Positions 25,520-34,134 of a stretch of DNA of 64,000 nucleotides are shown here, one piece after another. The notes below the pieces were generated by a model that was not told the origin of the DNA, did not search any database, and saw nothing but the letters and a program-made list of their open reading frames with translations. The DNA is taken from contig NZ_JAIBHJ010000013.1 of the NCBI RefSeq assembly GCF_021278025.1, forward strand, positions 1-64,000, in the 5' to 3' direction. The first letter of the stretch is position 1. Each line of letters starts with the position of its first letter. This DNA comes from Motilimonas sp. E26. GTDB lineage: Bacteria > Pseudomonadota > Gammaproteobacteria > Enterobacterales > CBDFNC01. The position numbers and the translations under genes are program-made.

Positions 25520-25782
25520 TATACCCAAGATACCTCAAGATGCAGGATTCAGAGCCGCTCATTCTTTTTAGTTTGAGGCAAAAAGACGAAGTAATGGTGC
25601 TCCCTTGCGAGGCTTTTTAACGAAAAAATGAACATAATGAGCGGCTCCCAAAGGGTGAGTTTTGTAGGCTGTTATGCTTTGTTGCTGATTTTCAACGTAG
25701 GATAACTATGTCTCAAATCAGCGTCGCGCCTAACAGCTTACAAATTCTCGCTGAACAAGTATCTTGAGGTAACTTGGGTATA
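25520..25782. repeat. 263-bp MITE-like element with terminal inverted repeats
   Basis: The ends are 24-bp inverted repeats with two mismatches (left TATACCCAAGATACC..., 25520-25543; right arm 25759-25782). Inside, GAGCCGCTCATT (25552-25563) pairs perfectly with AATGAGCGGCTC (25636-25647). A second long imperfect hairpin covers about 25660-25755, with GGCTGTTATGC opposite GCGCCTAACAGC. There is no transposase ORF. It is probably a non-autonomous, highly folded mobile element of marine gammaproteobacteria; resemblance to a known family is from memory only. Confidence 0.8.
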
Positions 25783-25788
25783 AATATC

Positions 25789-25813
25789 AGCCCCTTTGCT
25801 TAGCAAAGGGGTT
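25789..25813. terminator. Hairpin, possible terminator of the Tim44-like gene
   Basis: CCCCTTTGCT/AGCAAAGGGG with almost no loop, 280 bp after the Tim44-like stop and just outside the MITE-like element. The T run is weak. Confidence 0.5.
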
Positions 25814-25920
25814 ATCGCTTCTCTAACTTCGTGAAACAACCAAACATACTATGCATTAAGCTAAGCTATTATTTAACGCCTTGTTTATAATAAGGGGAGA
25901 TCCCTACTCAAGGAACCAAG

Positions 25921-27324
25921 TTGCGCCAAGTTAATATAACAAGTCATGAAAAACTCTCATTTAAACTGAAGCATCAGTTAAACAAAGGTGAACAGCGTCG
26001 CCTCGATTTATATTTTTCCCTACCTAAAGAAATGGGCATTAACAGTAATACGCTCTCGGAAACCGAATACTTTAACTCAGCAATCACAGGTCAACGCGCC
26101 TACTTTACCCAAGGTTTACATTTACCTTTGTTACATACTCGGTTTGCCAGCCGCATGAAACGCTCTCCTGATGAATACCGAGTTAACCTTAACTTATTTG
26201 CCTATCAATACCTGGTCGCCCTAGATACAGATATTGCTGAAGCCTTGATTTTGGAAGACAGTGAGTATACTCATGCCTTTTACGATGCCGCCTTAGTGCT
26301 GGCTTCAAACAGCTTAACAATTTTAAAAAAATTGCGTCGTAACGCGCCCAACGATGTAAAGCTCAATGCAATATTTGAAAACGTTGATAATTACCTTTCT
26401 TGGTACACCGAACAGTCATTACTCAAAATGCTGGCACAAAAACCACGTCAATCGGATTACAGCCAACAACGTAATGAGTTACTGCAATTTTGTGAGCAAG
26501 AAAATAAATACCGTTTAAGCCTTAATTACAATTCCACCTCAACCCTTAACGACCCCAACCGCATCTCAAATAAAATGCGCTTATTACGTCGACTCATTGA
26601 GCATGGTGTCGTATTTCGTGAACAAACCACAGCTTTAGGTAGCATCACTCGAAAAGTGGTAACGGGAGTAGCAACCGCCTTGGTGATGACAGTAGTGCTA
26701 ACACTTATCATCAAAACCCAAGGGGCGCTGAGTGGCATTACTTCAGTGATGATCCTAGTGCTTTCCGTTATCTATGGCGTGCGTGAAGTGTTTAAAGATG
26801 ATTTCAAAAACATGCTTTGGCGCTGGATCAGACGTGGTAAACCGAAGTGGCTGCGCACCCTGAAAGACACGGTTAACCAAACAGAAATGGCCAAGCAAAA
26901 AATTTGGCTCGACTACATCCGCTCACGTAAGTTGCCAAAACAAGCACAAGAGTTGTTAGCAAGACGTCATACCCAAAACCAACAAAGTGCTGAACTACTG
27001 CATTACCGCCTAGAAACTCGCGTCGCTAATTCCGAGTTTCAACCTGGCTATGAGTCGTTAGAAGAAACCATCATTTTTAGCTTACGGCCACTGGCGCGTT
27101 ATTTAGAGCGAGGTCAAGGTAAACTATTCGAACTCAATGGTGAGAAGATTCAAAAAACGGCCATCGAACGACGCTACCAGATAAATGTCATTATCGCCCT
27201 CAATCAAGGATTTGCTGATGAGGAATTTGAACGTTATAAGATCACCCTAAACCGCTCTGGCATTATAGATGTAGAGCACGCCGGGACGTATCAAAAACCG
27301 GTAGCAAAAGAGCCAGAGCAGTAG
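25921..27324 (+). CDS. Conserved-type hypothetical protein with a central membrane hairpin
   Basis: A 467-residue protein starting at TTG with AAGGA 8 nt upstream. The first 240 residues are soluble and helical. Two membrane segments follow (about 245-263 and 272-287). The C-terminal 170 residues are charged and contain a probable helical stretch (KQKIWLDYIRSRKLPKQAQELLARRH). No catalytic motif is visible and I do not recognise the family. It converges with another unknown gene (27331) with 6 bp between stops. Confidence 0.6.
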   Translation: MRQVNITSHEKLSFKLKHQLNKGEQRRLDLYFSLPKEMGINSNTLSETEYFNSAITGQRAYFTQGLHLPLLHTRFASRMKRSPDEYRVNLNLFAYQYLVALDTDIAEALILEDSEYTHAFYDAALVLASNSLTILKKLRRNAPNDVKLNAIFENVDNYLSWYTEQSLLKMLAQKPRQSDYSQQRNELLQFCEQENKYRLSLNYNSTSTLNDPNRISNKMRLLRRLIEHGVVFREQTTALGSITRKVVTGVATALVMTVVLTLIIKTQGALSGITSVMILVLSVIYGVREVFKDDFKNMLWRWIRRGKPKWLRTLKDTVNQTEMAKQKIWLDYIRSRKLPKQAQELLARRHTQNQQSAELLHYRLETRVANSEFQPGYESLEETIIFSLRPLARYLERGQGKLFELNGEKIQKTAIERRYQINVIIALNQGFADEEFERYKITLNRSGIIDVEHAGTYQKPVAKEPEQ

Positions 27325-27330
27325 GCGGAA

Positions 27331-27963
27331 TTATTTTAGATAATATTCCAATAATTTCATAAACAAAGGTTTAGCTTGATCAAACAGCGGATTCATTTCT
27401 ACTACGCCAGAGTTTTTCAAATAGCGCCCCACTGTTTGCTGGTTGGGGCGAAACACTAAACTATAGTGATTCTCTCTCTCTTCAATGCCAAATTCATCTT
27501 CGCTTAAGTGCACCGTATTGTCAGAGTAAATTTTAAATACGTTGAGAATTTTCTCCATGGTTGGCGACACCAACTCAGCGCGCGCCATGGTGATCCCCTG
27601 CGCATTTGAAATAAGCACCTCAAACACGTTAGAACGATAAGCCACTAGCGAATAAAGTTTACGAATTTGACTGCGCGTGGGCGGGTTAGCAGCATGAATT
27701 TCACCTTTCAAACAAAAGCGCAGCAAGCGTAGCTCAGCCATTAATGCTATCAAATCAACTTCGTTCCATTGTTTACCCGAGGGCGGACGGCCATATATCA
27801 CAGATACCGCATCGACATGGTTACGTCTACGATCGGGATACCAACGCTGTAAATTGAGCATTCTACCGTCAGGTAAAATAAAACCCACATCCTTAGCAGA
27901 GGTGGACAGACCAAAGTGATCGATGAGTATTTGCGTTTTCTGCTCTGCCGACATGTCATTCAT
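27331..27963 (-). CDS. Hypothetical soluble protein
   Basis: A 210-residue cytosolic protein, not recognised. The N-terminus has ILPDGRMLNLQRWYPDRRRNHVDAV, followed by IYGRPPSGKQWNEVDLIALMAELRLLRF. The C-terminal half contains YSLVFRPNQQTVGRYLKNSGVVE. No signal peptide or membrane segment. Its tail-to-tail placement with the 467-residue protein gives no functional clue. Confidence 0.5.
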   Translation of the reverse strand: MNDMSAEQKTQILIDHFGLSTSAKDVGFILPDGRMLNLQRWYPDRRRNHVDAVSVIYGRPPSGKQWNEVDLIALMAELRLLRFCLKGEIHAANPPTRSQIRKLYSLVAYRSNVFEVLISNAQGITMARAELVSPTMEKILNVFKIYSDNTVHLSEDEFGIEERENHYSLVFRPNQQTVGRYLKNSGVVEMNPLFDQAKPLFMKLLEYYLK

Positions 27964-28144
27964 GTTGTGCGCTCATTGGTGAAGAACTCTATTCACGCTA
28001 TAAAAGCCGAGCCAGAAAAGCAAACTTGCTCACGAATAATTGTGAATAGTCGCGCCTTATCGGCAATATTTGACTTAGCACAGCGTTTTCAACGTCTAAA
28101 CTGTTTAGTGTGGCGTTAACCCTTTATTCAGTTAAGGAAATCTT

Positions 28145-28387
28145 ATGAAAGGTGCTGAAATAATCTCCGTTGAGCTGGTCAACGATTTAAAAATTCTCTC
28201 TTGCTTTAATACTGACAACCACGAACAGGGCATTAAAATTCACAGCGAGTGTTCTCCTGAACTGGCCGTGGCAGCTAAACGATTATTCGACAAAGGTTTA
28301 ATTACACGCGATGACGGCGGCTACTTAACTGACATTGGTGCCAAAACAGCTGAAAACTTAGAAGCGCTACTTATCTCACTGCGCTAA
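28145..28387 (+). CDS. TIGR02647 family small protein
   Basis: An 80-residue cytosolic protein whose pattern (LKILSCFNTDNHEQGIKIHS, then AAKRLFDKGLITRDDGGYLTDIG) matches the TIGR02647 family of gammaproteobacterial small proteins. The fold is probably winged-helix-like. Function is unknown. AAGGAAAT precedes the ATG. A strong terminator follows. Confidence 0.75.
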   Translation: MKGAEIISVELVNDLKILSCFNTDNHEQGIKIHSECSPELAVAAKRLFDKGLITRDDGGYLTDIGAKTAENLEALLISLR

Positions 28388-28412
28388 TTATCATTTGCTA
28401 ACCGATTTCGCA

Positions 28413-28441
28413 CCGCCACTCATTGAGTGGTGGCGTTTTTA
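28413..28441 (+). terminator. Rho-independent terminator after the TIGR02647 gene
   Basis: GCCACTCA-TTGAGTGG-TGGC stem followed by a T run, about 25 bp after the stop. It may also serve the convergent DUF3833 gene. Confidence 0.8.
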
Positions 28442-28468
28442 TTTATCCAACTGATTTAAATGGAATGA

Positions 28469-28990
28469 TTATTTCTTTCTAATCGACAATATCACTTCAC
28501 CGACATCAAAACCCCACTTCTTAATTTTACTTTTATTAATGATTTCATTGTCTGACACTTGGTACATCCAATCATCAAACTTAACTTGATACACGCTGCC
28601 ATCCACTTCAATTTCTAGGTCATAAACCCACTTCAAGGCATTACCAGCGCTGGCGCCTTCAGCAGTGCCGATAATATCGCCTGCAGTGCCCGTATATTGG
28701 CCATTGCCCAAATCATTAATACGCCAAGTGCGAGTGGTTTTTTCGCCATCATCAAACACAAACCACTCTTCTAAAACCCCTTGATTATTTTGCCAAGTGC
28801 CTAGTAACTCCACTGTAAATGTGCGTGTCACCTTGCCTGTTGGCCCAATCACTATGCCAGACGCTTCCAGCTCACCGGTAAAGAAAGCTTGTAAGTCCAG
28901 CGTTGGTTGCTTGTCTTGATAGTCACTCAACTGTTGGTTACTACAGGCTAATAGTAAGAAGCTGCTTATTAGTAAAGTAAATGAACGCAT
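28469..28990 (-). CDS. DUF3833 family lipoprotein
   Basis: About 173 residues from MRSFTLLISSFLLLACSN, a lipoprotein signal with lipobox LLAC. The body (LQAFFTGELEASGIVIGPTGKVTRTF; TWQNNQGVLEEWFVFDDGE; WMYQVSDNEIINKSKIKKWGF) matches DUF3833. The protein is probably an outer-membrane lipoprotein. Its ATG overlaps the stop of the chalcone-isomerase-like gene (TAATG), so the two are translationally coupled. In relatives this pair sits with cyclopropane-fatty-acid synthase genes, hinting at lipid remodelling; those genes are not present here. Confidence 0.82.
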   Translation of the reverse strand: MRSFTLLISSFLLLACSNQQLSDYQDKQPTLDLQAFFTGELEASGIVIGPTGKVTRTFTVELLGTWQNNQGVLEEWFVFDDGEKTTRTWRINDLGNGQYTGTAGDIIGTAEGASAGNALKWVYDLEIEVDGSVYQVKFDDWMYQVSDNEIINKSKIKKWGFDVGEVILSIRKK

Positions 28991-29499
28991 TACAGGGCTC
29001 CTATCAATTGCTGGCGTAATTCTGGGCGGCTGGTGTTTTCTGACAGCCAAATAGCGAGAAAGGCTGTTGAAAATTCACCATCTTGAACCTTGCCGATGGG
29101 TTTATTATTGAAATAAAACATATTGCTGGCATCAGCTTGCACCACAAAAGTCAGCACATCACCACCATTTACATCGGGCCAAATATTATCTAGCTCAAGC
29201 AACCAACTTTTTTGTGCTTTTTCATCAATACCAAGGTGCTGCCATTGCTCTTGAGTGGCTTCAATCAGATGCTTTTTATCAATTTGTTTGTGATATTTGA
29301 TTTGCAGTGCCATAGGAAAGCGATTGGACTGATAGGTGCCCGTTTCACTGTATAAGCTGGCATCATAGAGAGAAAAAAATAGCCACTCCATTTGGCCTGA
29401 TCCGACTTTTTGCAAACCTTGCACTGGAGATGCGGCTAACGCCTGACAGCTAACGAGCCCTAGCAGTAAAGCTAATCCGACTTGTAATATATGTTTCAT
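28990..29499 (-). CDS. Chalcone isomerase-like exported protein
   Basis: About 169 residues from MKHILQVGLALLLGLVSCQALA, a signal peptide. The mature part (VGSGQMEWLFFSLYDASLYSETG, MALQIKYHKQI, FSTAFLAIWLSENTSRPELRQ) belongs to the chalcone-isomerase-like family seen in bacteria, whose members bind fatty acids or are of unknown role; they are not flavonoid enzymes. First gene of a two-gene unit with DUF3833. AAGGCGAG precedes the ATG. Confidence 0.8.
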   Translation of the reverse strand: MKHILQVGLALLLGLVSCQALAASPVQGLQKVGSGQMEWLFFSLYDASLYSETGTYQSNRFPMALQIKYHKQIDKKHLIEATQEQWQHLGIDEKAQKSWLLELDNIWPDVNGGDVLTFVVQADASNMFYFNNKPIGKVQDGEFSTAFLAIWLSENTSRPELRQQLIGAL

Positions 29500-29545
29500 C
29501 TTTCTCGCCTTGTTCAAACTTCACCATTTAGACAAGGTACGAATG

Positions 29546-29598
29546 GGCAACAAGCTTAGATCGGATACCGAGCAACTTATTCGCCGATACTTGTTGCC
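29546..29598 (-). other. Long imperfect hairpin upstream of the chalcone-isomerase-like gene
   Basis: GGCAACAAG (29546-29554) pairs perfectly with CTTGTTGCC (29590-29598), with an inner ATCGG/CCGAT stem. It lies 47-99 bp before the start of the minus-strand gene. It could be a leader structure or an operator. Confidence 0.45.
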
Positions 29599-29775
29599 AT
29601 GTAGAGCTTTGCCGCTGTTCGGTATATTGCGTTATGAAATACCAGCACCAGTGCTATATCAGGAAATGGTCTAATCATTGGCAATGGGCCATAAAAATAG
29701 AGTTGTTCTCTCATGTTTGACTTAAAAAATGAAAAGAAATAATATTTACGTAACTGGTTACACAAAAGAAACACG

Positions 29776-30750
29776 ATGATAGATCATATGCAAATACTCG
29801 GCAGCCTTTCATTAGGTAGCCGCACTAAACGCTTGTCAGATTTGCTGATGCAACAGGTTGATGCCATTTATCAACAACAAGGGATAGCGCTTAACCCAAG
29901 TTATTTTCCGCTGTTTACCTTGATTAACAATGAAGGCCCTGTCAGCGTTACTCAAGCCGCACAGCGCTTATCCGTCAGCCACCCTGCTATCAGTAAAATG
30001 ACACAAAAAATGATCAAAGAAGGCTTGTTACACAAACAACCACACCCGAGTGATCAACGGGTAACAGTCGTGGCCTTTACCGAAAAGTCACTGAAAATTA
30101 GTCAGCAGGCGCAGCCCATTTGGCAACAAATTCAATGGCAGTTAGAGCAAATCATGCAGCAACAGCAGCATCCGTTATTAGCAGCGATCGATGAGTTTGA
30201 GCAGTTGCTGGCACAACAAAGCTTAACCGAGCGAGTGGTAACGCAATTGCCAGCACCGCAAGATGCAATAACCATAGAGCCGTGGCAAACCGAATACAAA
30301 CACGACTTCACCGAGCTTAATCTGGCTTGGCTAAATCAGTATTTCAATGGCGAATTAACCGCGATTGATCAGCAAGCCCTTTATCACCCCGAACAATATT
30401 ATTTGGCCAGTGGCGGCTATATTTTCTTTGCTCGCCAAGGCCATCGTATAGTTGGCACCCTCGCCTTACGACTTCATGATCAACAGACCATGGAAATATC
30501 CAAAATGGCAGTGCAACCGAACCAGCAAGGTAAAGGCATTGGCCGTCAACTAATGCTGACCGCGATTAATAAAGCGCAACAATTAGCCATGACACAAGTA
30601 TTTCTAGAAACTAACTCGGCGCTTACGCGGGCCATGGCCTTATATCAACACCTCGGCTTTCAAGTCGTGCCACATCCGCAAGGACAGTCAAGTTACCCTC
30701 GTGCCGATCGTTATATGACGTTAGCACTCAATACCTCAAGTAAGGATTAA
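29776..30750 (+). CDS. MarR-type regulator fused to a GNAT acetyltransferase
   Basis: A 324-residue two-domain protein. Residues ~15-135 are a MarR winged helix (VTQAAQRLSVSHPAISKMTQKMIKEGLL; then HPSDQRVTVVAFT). Residues ~170-320 are a GNAT domain with the acetyl-CoA loop QQGKGIGRQL and the C-terminal LYQHLGFQVV. Such fusions are known as a family; the acetylated substrate or ligand is not. It is followed 3 nt later by azlC and then azlD, so it probably controls that exporter. Confidence 0.88.
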   Translation: MIDHMQILGSLSLGSRTKRLSDLLMQQVDAIYQQQGIALNPSYFPLFTLINNEGPVSVTQAAQRLSVSHPAISKMTQKMIKEGLLHKQPHPSDQRVTVVAFTEKSLKISQQAQPIWQQIQWQLEQIMQQQQHPLLAAIDEFEQLLAQQSLTERVVTQLPAPQDAITIEPWQTEYKHDFTELNLAWLNQYFNGELTAIDQQALYHPEQYYLASGGYIFFARQGHRIVGTLALRLHDQQTMEISKMAVQPNQQGKGIGRQLMLTAINKAQQLAMTQVFLETNSALTRAMALYQHLGFQVVPHPQGQSSYPRADRYMTLALNTSSKD

Positions 30751-30753
30751 GCC

Positions 30754-31506
30754 ATGGCAACGACCAACACACTTGAATTACACATGCTACGCTGGCGCGA
30801 ATTTAACGCCGGAGCAGTAGCAACCTTACCTTTGATTTTAGGTGCGATCCCCTTTGGCATATTATTCGGCACCCTCGCCCCCGCCAGCGGCCTATCCATT
30901 GCCGCCACCATGGCAATGTCGATCATCGTCTTTGCAGGCTCAGCACAATTTATTGCCCTAGGCTTGATTGCCGCAGGAGCCAGCCCAAGCATTATTATTT
31001 TCACCACCTTAGTGGTTAATTTACGTCATTTACTTTATGCCACAGCTTTAGTTGAGCAAGTTAAACACCTGCCGCTACCCGTGCGCGCTATCATGGCGTT
31101 TGGCTTAACCGACGAAACCTTTGCCGCCGTCAGCCGCCGCTACCAAGGCGATAATATTAAACAAGCACATTGGTTCTACTTAGGCTCAATGTCAGCCATG
31201 TACGGTAACTGGGTTTTATGCACAGTGATCGGTATTGCTTTGGGCAGTGCCATTCCTAATATCACTGACTGGGGACTCGACTTCGCCATGTCTGTCACCT
31301 TTATTGGCATGGTCGTGCCTTACCTAAACAGCAAAGCGATGATCAGTGCGGTATTAGTGGCTGCAGGTATGTCACTGCAATTTGCTCACCTACCCAATAA
31401 AGTTGGCCTGTTGATCGCCGCCCTTGCTGGCATCAGCGTTGGTTATTTGGTGGCGAAATATTTCCCCCTTGCGAATGCCACAGCTACGGCTAATAAAGGA
31501 GTTTAA
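30754..31506 (+). CDS. azlC: AzlC-family branched-chain amino acid exporter, large subunit
   Basis: A 250-residue membrane protein with about seven hydrophobic helices. Family marks: ATLPLILGAIPFGILFGTLA, IVFAGSAQFIALGLI, VVNLRHLLYATALVE and FGLTDETFAAV. AzlC and AzlD together export branched-chain amino acids or related compounds across the inner membrane. The stop is followed within 3 nt by azlD. Confidence 0.93.
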   Translation: MATTNTLELHMLRWREFNAGAVATLPLILGAIPFGILFGTLAPASGLSIAATMAMSIIVFAGSAQFIALGLIAAGASPSIIIFTTLVVNLRHLLYATALVEQVKHLPLPVRAIMAFGLTDETFAAVSRRYQGDNIKQAHWFYLGSMSAMYGNWVLCTVIGIALGSAIPNITDWGLDFAMSVTFIGMVVPYLNSKAMISAVLVAAGMSLQFAHLPNKVGLLIAALAGISVGYLVAKYFPLANATATANKGV

Positions 31507-31508
31507 TC

Positions 31509-31832
31509 ATGATGATACAACAAGAAGCTTGGTTAATCGGTGGCATGTTTGCGGTCACTTTCTTAATTCGCTTTATCATGTTTGCGATGGCGGGTAACTT
31601 ACGCTTACCTGCCCCTTTACAACAAGCCTTAAGTTATGTGCCACCTGCTGTGTTAACCGCCATTATTGTGCCCAGCGTGGTGCTGCCTCATGGCACGGTT
31701 GAGCTAAGCTTTAGCAACAGTTACTTGGTCGCTGGGGTGGTGTCGTTTTTTGTTGCCCTCATCAGCCGTAACCTGCTGTTAACCATAGGCCTGGGCATGG
31801 CATTTTTTATGGTTTATCACCACTTGATCTAA
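31509..31832 (+). CDS. azlD: AzlD-family branched-chain amino acid exporter, small subunit
   Basis: A 107-residue membrane protein with four predicted helices, of the usual AzlD length. It contains FLIRFIMFAMAGNLRLPAPLQQALSYVPPAVLTAIIVPSVV, the family core. It forms the AzlCD pair with the preceding gene and ends the three-gene unit. Confidence 0.92.
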   Translation: MMIQQEAWLIGGMFAVTFLIRFIMFAMAGNLRLPAPLQQALSYVPPAVLTAIIVPSVVLPHGTVELSFSNSYLVAGVVSFFVALISRNLLLTIGLGMAFFMVYHHLI

Positions 31833-31893
31833 ACATGGCTAGATTAAGTAACACATGAACTTAACTTATATCTTACTGGCTAAGGTGATACAG

Positions 31894-32439
31894 ATGAAAA
31901 CGTGGCAAAAATGGCTTATCTCTTGTAGCGCATTACTACTTAACGCTTGCACAGGCTTACCCGCGGGCATTACACCTGTCACGCCTTTTTCAAGTGAACG
32001 TTATTTAGGTACTTGGTATGAAATAGCACGACTCGACCATTCTTTTGAACGTGGTTTAAATCAAGTGTCGGCGACGTATTCGATGCGCGAAGATGGCGGC
32101 ATCAAGGTGCTAAACAAAGGTTTTAATACTGCAGAGCAAACATGGCAAGAAGCCGAAGGTAAAGCCTATTTTGTTCGCGATGATAATGAAGGGTATCTAA
32201 AAGTGTCGTTTTTTGGCCCTTTTTACGGCGCTTATGTGGTATTTGATTTAGACCAAGAGAACTACCAATACTCATTTATTGCCGGTAACAATCGTGATTA
32301 CTTATGGCTATTATCTCGTACCCCCACCGTAACTGACGCCGTGAAACAAGACTTTATCCAGCAAGCCAAGGCATTAGGCTTTAATACCGATGCGCTGATT
32401 TTTGTTGAACAATCCGCTACTGATACAAGTGCGCCTTAA
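31894..32439 (+). CDS. blc: Blc-type outer-membrane lipocalin
   Basis: About 181 residues from MKTWQKWLISCSALLLNAC, a lipoprotein signal with lipobox LNAC. The lipocalin signature GTWYEIARLDHSFERGL, NKGFNTAEQTWQEAEGKAYF and the central FGPFYGAYVVFDLD follow. Blc-type lipocalins bind lysophospholipids or fatty acids in the outer membrane, often under envelope stress. An upstream in-frame ATG (31855) would spoil the signal peptide. Confidence 0.92.
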   Translation: MKTWQKWLISCSALLLNACTGLPAGITPVTPFSSERYLGTWYEIARLDHSFERGLNQVSATYSMREDGGIKVLNKGFNTAEQTWQEAEGKAYFVRDDNEGYLKVSFFGPFYGAYVVFDLDQENYQYSFIAGNNRDYLWLLSRTPTVTDAVKQDFIQQAKALGFNTDALIFVEQSATDTSAP

Positions 32440-32511
32440 AAGTCCCTGCACCTTGGCTAAAAAGGTGCTAACTTATTGACTCTTCAATAAATGACAAGTT
32501 AGGCTCAAACA

Positions 32512-32868
32512 ATGAAAACCTGCCCCTTTTGCGCCGAAGAAATCATGGATGCGGCGATCAAATGTAAGCATTGCGGTGAATTTTTAGCTGCATCAACTCA
32601 ATCTTCGCCAACCAAGCCAATAACGCCCACCGTAACCAACACTAAGCCTGAACTGCCTTGGTATTTCAAAACCAGCATTTTAGTGGTGTTATTTTTATCG
32701 GTTGGGCCATTGGCACTGCCGCTAGTCTGGTTCCACCCCAACATTACTCGGTTATGGAAAGTTGCGATCACCCTAGCAACCAGTCTACTAACTTGGGGCT
32801 TGATTGTGGCTACGCTGCGCGCGTTAGAAGTGCTGCAGCAATATTACGATATGCTTAATCAGCTATAG
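32512..32868 (+). CDS. Zinc-ribbon membrane protein
   Basis: A 118-residue protein with an N-terminal zinc ribbon (CPFCAEEIMDAAIKCKHCGE: two CxxC knuckles) and two C-terminal membrane segments (about residues 50-70 and 82-104). Such proteins are common and uncharacterised. It stands alone. Confidence 0.75.
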   Translation: MKTCPFCAEEIMDAAIKCKHCGEFLAASTQSSPTKPITPTVTNTKPELPWYFKTSILVVLFLSVGPLALPLVWFHPNITRLWKVAITLATSLLTWGLIVATLRALEVLQQYYDMLNQL

Positions 32869-33076
32869 CATTTATAAACAGACCCTAGGGTGAGATAGTG
32901 AATATCTTTTTAAACAATAAGTGATAAATCATTAAACGAATATCAGCCGCATGAATGCGGCGGTTAAACCATCAAGGATGATGTTACAGCGCTTCGTCGA
33001 GGAAGATATCACTGAGTAATTAAAATTCATTCACTCATCCGTTCACCCTGAGGCTTAAACCGAGCTAGAGGTACTG
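32869..33076. other. Intergenic region without gene
   Basis: A small stem CCGCAT/ATGCGG lies at 32947-32960. Nothing else is recognised. It separates convergent genes. Confidence 0.4.
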
Positions 33077-33994
33077 TTATGGCATCGCTTCTATAGGGAT
33101 AATCGCGCCAGAGTATTGGATCACGGTACCAGCAAGTTGATGGCCAGCTTGGGCCGCCGCAGATGGGCTAACACCTAACAGCCGCGCCGCCAAATACCCC
33201 GCACTAAATGAGTCGCCAGCCGCGGTGGTATCCACTATGTTAGTCACCGGCTGAGCAGGCACCGCTGTCACGCCCTCTGCTGTAACCACCAAACACGACT
33301 CTGCCCCGCGCTTAATCACCACCTCACTCACCCCCGCAGCAAGGGTGCGTTTAATAACCCGATCTTCATCTTGTTCGCCGTATAACAACTCTTCATCGTC
33401 AAAAGTTAAAAATGCTAGATCCGTTAACGCCAACATCGCCTGATAACACTGCTGAGCCCGCGCTTGGCTAGGCCAAAGTATCGGTCGATAGTTATTATCA
33501 AAGGCAATTTTAATCCCTTTCGCTTTCAACTGTTTTAACACTGTAAACAGTAACTCTCGGCTATCGTCGGGCAAGATAGCCAAACTCACGCCACTCAAAT
33601 AAAGCCAATCAAATTGTTCTAGTAAATCGGTTAAGCTCGCTACACTGTGTTCGCGTAGCCAATATTTTGCCGCCGCATCACTGCGCCAATAATGAAAGGT
33701 TCGCTCACCTTTTGCATCGGTGGCTATCGAATATAAACCGGGCAACTTATCTTTTAAACGCGCGACAAACTGTGTGTCGATGTGCTCTACCTGCCAAGCT
33801 TGTAGCATTTGCTCACTAAAGGTATCAAGCCCCAGCCCTGTTAAATAAGCAGTACTCACACCATGGGGTGCGCTCAAGCGAGCCAAATACAAAGCGGTAT
33901 TTAAGGTATCACCACCGAAGCTGGGCTGATACAAATCGCCTTTTTGCTGCAGCTCCACCATGCATTCCCCAATGACTGCTACTTTTGTTGTCAT
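33077..33994 (-). CDS. kdgK: 2-Dehydro-3-deoxygluconokinase (PfkB family)
   Basis: About 305 residues from MTTKVAVIG. A PfkB-family sugar kinase with N-terminal GECMVELQ and SFGGDTLNTALYLARL, and the C-terminal nucleotide and catalytic signature DTTAAGDSFSAGYLAARL, whose Asp is the base. The pattern is nearest to KdgK, which phosphorylates 2-keto-3-deoxygluconate in uronate/Entner-Doudoroff breakdown. No other kdg gene is adjacent, so substrate assignment is likely but not certain. It diverges from the haem receptor. Confidence 0.82.
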   Translation of the reverse strand: MTTKVAVIGECMVELQQKGDLYQPSFGGDTLNTALYLARLSAPHGVSTAYLTGLGLDTFSEQMLQAWQVEHIDTQFVARLKDKLPGLYSIATDAKGERTFHYWRSDAAAKYWLREHSVASLTDLLEQFDWLYLSGVSLAILPDDSRELLFTVLKQLKAKGIKIAFDNNYRPILWPSQARAQQCYQAMLALTDLAFLTFDDEELLYGEQDEDRVIKRTLAAGVSEVVIKRGAESCLVVTAEGVTAVPAQPVTNIVDTTAAGDSFSAGYLAARLLGVSPSAAAQAGHQLAGTVIQYSGAIIPIEAMP

Positions 33995-34079
33995 TATTAC
34001 GCTTCCTTGAGAGACCAAATCAGGATTGATTATGCGGCATCATCCGCCAAGCAAGCAAACCTAAAAAATCAAATTGCAA

Positions 34080-34104
34080 TTGATAACCATTATCATTATT
34101 ATCT
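34080..34104 (+). promoter_or_regulatory. Fur box upstream of the haem receptor
   Basis: The reverse strand contains AATGATAATGGTTATC, 14 of 16 matches to the Fur palindrome AATGATAATCATTATC, within an AT-rich TGATAACCATTATCATTATT stretch 30-55 bp before the receptor start. Confidence 0.85.
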
Positions 34105-34134
34105 AGCTGTTTTTTGCAGCTGGGTATTAGCAAT

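Noticed and set aside
27916-28119. 67-codon plus-strand frame
   Set aside because: It starts antisense inside the 5' end of a better-supported gene and has no homology-like features.
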